NCBI GenBank assembly: GCA_031430595.1
Contig: JANPBU010000028.1
Coordinates: forward strand, 124,001 to 188,000
Origin: JANNBN01 sp031430595
GTDB taxonomy: Bacteria; Actinomycetota; Acidimicrobiia; Acidimicrobiales; JANYDT01
Length of the DNA stretch: 64,000 nt
Direction of reading: 5' to 3'
The notes under the pieces were generated by a model, which did not search any database, was not told the DNA's origin, and saw nothing but the letters and a program-made list of their open reading frames with translations. This document shows positions 61,517-64,000 of the stretch, piece after piece; positions within the stretch are counted from its first letter, which is position 1; each line of letters opens with the position of its first letter. Position numbers and translations under genes: made by a program.

Positions 61517-63469
61517 ATGGCGGTTGTCGCGGCAGGAGACGAATTGTGGCGGCCGAGTGCCGATCGAGTTGAACAATCGAACCTTGTCGCGTTCGCGCAA
61601 GAGGTAGGCCTGCCCCTCAGCTTGTTGCATCGTTGGTCAGTTGATGACCCGGAAGGGTTTTGGACGCTGCTGTGGAGTTTTTGTCAAGTCATCGGTGAAC
61701 CGGGCGCGAATGCTTTCAGTGGTGGTGCCGGAATTCGCGATGACCGCTACTTTCCTGAGGCCCGCTTAAACCTCGCCGCCAATCTGTTGGCGCGCGGTGG
61801 TGCAACCGATGCCATTGTCGCCTACGACGAGTCGGGCATCCGTCGGTCGTTGAGTTGGGATGCCTTGCGGATAGAGGTTGGTGCCTGCGCGTCGGCGCTG
61901 CAAGAAGTCGGGGTTGTTGCCGGCGATCGAGTGTGTGCTTATCTTCCCCACGGCATCGAGGCGATAGTTGCCATGATCGCAACCGCATCGCTCGGCGCAG
62001 CTTTTTCCTCGGCATCACCCGATTTTGGAACCGTCGGGGTACTAGATCGATTCTCTCAAATCGACCCTGTCGTGTTGTTTGGGTGCGACGGTTATTTGTA
62101 CGGCGGAAAGTGGTTTGACACGGTCGGTCGGTTCGAAGATATTTGTGCCGGGTTACCAACACTTCGCAAGGTGATTCGGGTCTCGGCTGGCGATGCCGGT
62201 GAGCCTGGCGGCTATGAAGCTTTTCTTGCACCGCATCGTGGGAGTGCGGTACCTCATGAACTGCACCCGTACGATCAACCGTGGTACGTGCTCTATTCAT
62301 CGGGTACGACGGGCCAACCCAAGTGTTTCGTGCATCGAGCTGGCGGGGTGCTGCTTCAGCATCGAAAAGAACATGTCCTGAATTGCGATTTACGACCTGG
62401 CGATGTTGTGCTGTATTTCACGACGACCGGCTGGATGATGTGGAACTGGCTCGTGTCGGCATTAGCGACTGGCTGTACCGTTGTGTGCGTTGATGGAAGC
62501 CCATTTCAACCGACACCAGCAGCACTGTTTGACGTCGTTGATCGAGAAGCCGTGACGCTGCTTGGGTTGGGCGCCAAATTTGTAGATGCCATCCGAAAGT
62601 CTGGCCTTCGGCCAAAAGACACACACGATCTCAGTAGTCTGCGCACCGTTTGCGCGACTGGTTCACCTCTAGTCGTCGAATCGTTCGCTTACGTGTACGA
62701 CGCAATCAAAACCGATGTGCACCTTGCTTCGATTTCAGGCGGAACTGATCTGTGCGCATGTTTTGTTGGAGGCGACCCTACCCAACCAGTGTTCGCCGGT
62801 GAAATTCAATCCAAAGCTTTGGGTATGGCGGTCGATATTTGGGATGATGCGGGTGAAACCTTAGAGAGTCGACCGGGGGAACGCGGTGAATTGGTCTGTA
62901 CGCAGAGCTTTCCCTCGATGCCAATCGGCTTCTGGAACGACCCTGACGGATCGAAGTACTCCGCTGCGTACTTCGAGCGATTTCCAGGTCGTGATGTTTG
63001 GGCTCACGGTGATTTTGCCGCATATTCGAGTCATTCGGGCTTCGTGATTCTCGGGCGAAGCGATGCCACCCTCAACCCTGGTGGCGTTCGAATCGGAACC
63101 GCTGAAATCACCCGCCAAGTTGAATGTGATCCGTTGATTCTTGAGTCGATGGTTTTCTCCCAGGACTGGCAAGATGACTCACGTATTGTCTTGTTGGTTC
63201 GGATGGTTGACTGGGCGGTACTGACTGACGAAGGCGTCGTCGAGCTGAAACAACGTATACGGTCGAATTGTTCGCCTCGACACGTTCCGGCGGTGGTGAT
63301 GAGCGTTGACGACCTACCTCGAACCAGAAGCGGAAAACTTACCGAGTTAGCAATGGGTGACGCAGTGAACGGTAGAACGATAAGAAACACTGAAGCAATC
63401 GCCAATCCTGAGGCACTTTGGGCTATCGCTGCTCGGGCTGAGTTACAGCCGATTCCTCAATCTGGATGA
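61517..63469 (+). CDS. Acetoacetate-CoA ligase (acetoacetyl-CoA synthetase)
   Basis: A 650-residue adenylate-forming enzyme. The N-terminal ACAS domain (ELWRPSADRVEQSNLVAFAQ) is typical of acetoacetyl-CoA synthetase. The AMP motif LYSSGTTGQPKCFVHRAGG lies near 259, TTTGWMMWNWLVSAL near 298 and LGRSDATLNPGGVRIGTAEI near 516. The catalytic Lys is in RTRSGKLTELA. It activates acetoacetate for ketone-body or polyhydroxyalkanoate use. Its TGA overlaps the ATG of the next gene. Confidence 0.92.
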   Translation: MAVVAAGDELWRPSADRVEQSNLVAFAQEVGLPLSLLHRWSVDDPEGFWTLLWSFCQVIGEPGANAFSGGAGIRDDRYFPEARLNLAANLLARGGATDAIVAYDESGIRRSLSWDALRIEVGACASALQEVGVVAGDRVCAYLPHGIEAIVAMIATASLGAAFSSASPDFGTVGVLDRFSQIDPVVLFGCDGYLYGGKWFDTVGRFEDICAGLPTLRKVIRVSAGDAGEPGGYEAFLAPHRGSAVPHELHPYDQPWYVLYSSGTTGQPKCFVHRAGGVLLQHRKEHVLNCDLRPGDVVLYFTTTGWMMWNWLVSALATGCTVVCVDGSPFQPTPAALFDVVDREAVTLLGLGAKFVDAIRKSGLRPKDTHDLSSLRTVCATGSPLVVESFAYVYDAIKTDVHLASISGGTDLCACFVGGDPTQPVFAGEIQSKALGMAVDIWDDAGETLESRPGERGELVCTQSFPSMPIGFWNDPDGSKYSAAYFERFPGRDVWAHGDFAAYSSHSGFVILGRSDATLNPGGVRIGTAEITRQVECDPLILESMVFSQDWQDDSRIVLLVRMVDWAVLTDEGVVELKQRIRSNCSPRHVPAVVMSVDDLPRTRSGKLTELAMGDAVNGRTIRNTEAIANPEALWAIAARAELQPIPQSG

Positions 63470-64000
63470 CCCTCAGACTGCCGGTCGGGAAACGGAACTT
63501 CGTTCTGACCGATGGGCTTCAGTTGAACACCAAAAATGACGATGGGACGAATGTGGCAAGTGTCGATGCGATCATCAATCAGGTTGTTGATGACTTCTTC
63601 CCGATCGGGGTGTTCTCGATTGACGAGTCGTTCTTGATCAATTACGTAAACCAAGGTACGAAAAACTTGCTTGGTGACCAACCGTTAATCGGAATATCAG
63701 CCCTTGGGCTAGTTCATCCTGAGGATATGTCAATCATTGCGAGAACAATGGCCGACTTTACCGGTGGACCGCGTTTGGGCGTTCCGACGCCGATTCGGTT
63801 GCTGCACCAATCTGGTGAGTACGTGCCGATTGAGTGTTGGGTACAAAAGAGTTTTGCGACCGGCCCGGTTCGGTTTGTGATGGCGCTTCGTGATGCAACG
63901 CCAGAAAATTGTCTCGATCGATTTCTTGAAGGCGTTCAGCAACAGGAGCCACTCGACGTTGTGTTGAAGTGGCTGGTTCGAAGCCTTGATTCTCGAGCGG
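63466..64000 (+). CDS. PAS-domain protein (partial, 3' end outside window)
   Basis: Starts with ATG overlapping the previous stop (ATGA); 178 codons are visible. Residues about 45-155 form a PAS fold (FFPIGVFSIDESFLINYVNQ ... LVHPEDMSIIARTMADF ... VRFVMALRDAT). The C-terminal output domain is cut off, so it could be a diguanylate cyclase/phosphodiesterase, kinase or regulator. Coupling to the acetoacetyl-CoA synthetase is probably positional. Confidence 0.75.
   Translation, partial: MTLRLPVGKRNFVLTDGLQLNTKNDDGTNVASVDAIINQVVDDFFPIGVFSIDESFLINYVNQGTKNLLGDQPLIGISALGLVHPEDMSIIARTMADFTGGPRLGVPTPIRLLHQSGEYVPIECWVQKSFATGPVRFVMALRDATPENCLDRFLEGVQQQEPLDVVLKWLVRSLDSRA

Noticed and set aside
1..64000. 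CRISPR arrays, rRNA or tRNA genes
   Set aside because: No regularly spaced direct repeats of CRISPR type and no cloverleaf with a CCA end or rRNA segments were recognised on either strand.

Overview
The window looks like chromosome from a mid-GC actinobacterium. Four deazaflavin (F420)-type oxidoreductase genes or fragments, IclR and GntR-FCD regulators, DUF1990/YndJ genes, a GH81 glucanase, many GTG starts and few strong Shine-Dalgarno sites all point that way. I infer Actinomycetota, possibly a marine or freshwater Acidimicrobiia relative; no rRNA or tRNA gene was seen to settle it.

Layout. 1-17.8 kb is mixed housekeeping and transport: LysE, CLC and MFS carriers, a methylthioribose-1-phosphate isomerase / class II aldolase pair, a lone hydantoinase A, Nei glycosylase, enoyl-CoA hydratase, two nitroreductase types and a MazEF module. 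17.9-22.9 kb is a dimethylglycine-dehydrogenase-like gene with its own ETF, divergent from a GntR regulator. 23-31.6 kb holds pirin, DUF533 and an NAD-linked formate dehydrogenase whose catalytic subunit carries an in-frame UGA with a convincing SECIS hairpin, preceded by a HIT-like and a metallophosphoesterase gene. 31.7-36.6 kb is a decay zone of truncated toxin-antitoxin, glyoxalase, SnoaL-like, F420-enzyme and EamA fragments. 36.6-46.8 kb has siroheme synthesis, desaturase, thiolase, a remarkable antiporter-GlnD fusion next to an ammonium transporter, uridine kinase, kynureninase and an acetyltransferase. 47-54.6 kb is a corrinoid-dependent methyl-transfer cluster (IclR, corrinoid protein, 'virulence factor' family protein, pterin methyltransferase, RACo activator, MttB-type methyltransferase, MTHFR). 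54.6-60.9 kb is a beta-glucan-synthase-like operon with a GH81 glucanase. The end carries acetoacetyl-CoA synthetase and the start of a PAS protein.

How it fits together. The MttB-type system, MTHFR, the DMG dehydrogenase/ETF and the formate dehydrogenase form one plausible route for stripping methyl groups from glycine betaine or a related quaternary amine and oxidising them to CO2. The strongest internal evidence is a promoter element (GTAACCTATC followed by a near-palindrome centred on GATATATC) found upstream of both the DMG dehydrogenase and the MttB gene, 30 kb apart, with the GntR gene beside the first copy. A separate perfect palindrome (GTCCCACC-T-GGTGGGAC) precedes the corrinoid operon, and its half site GTGGGAC recurs twice before the IclR gene.

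The most novel items are the selenocysteine formate dehydrogenase with a split, permuted alpha subunit, and the antiporter fused to a GlnD-like HD/ACT-ACT sensor next to amt.
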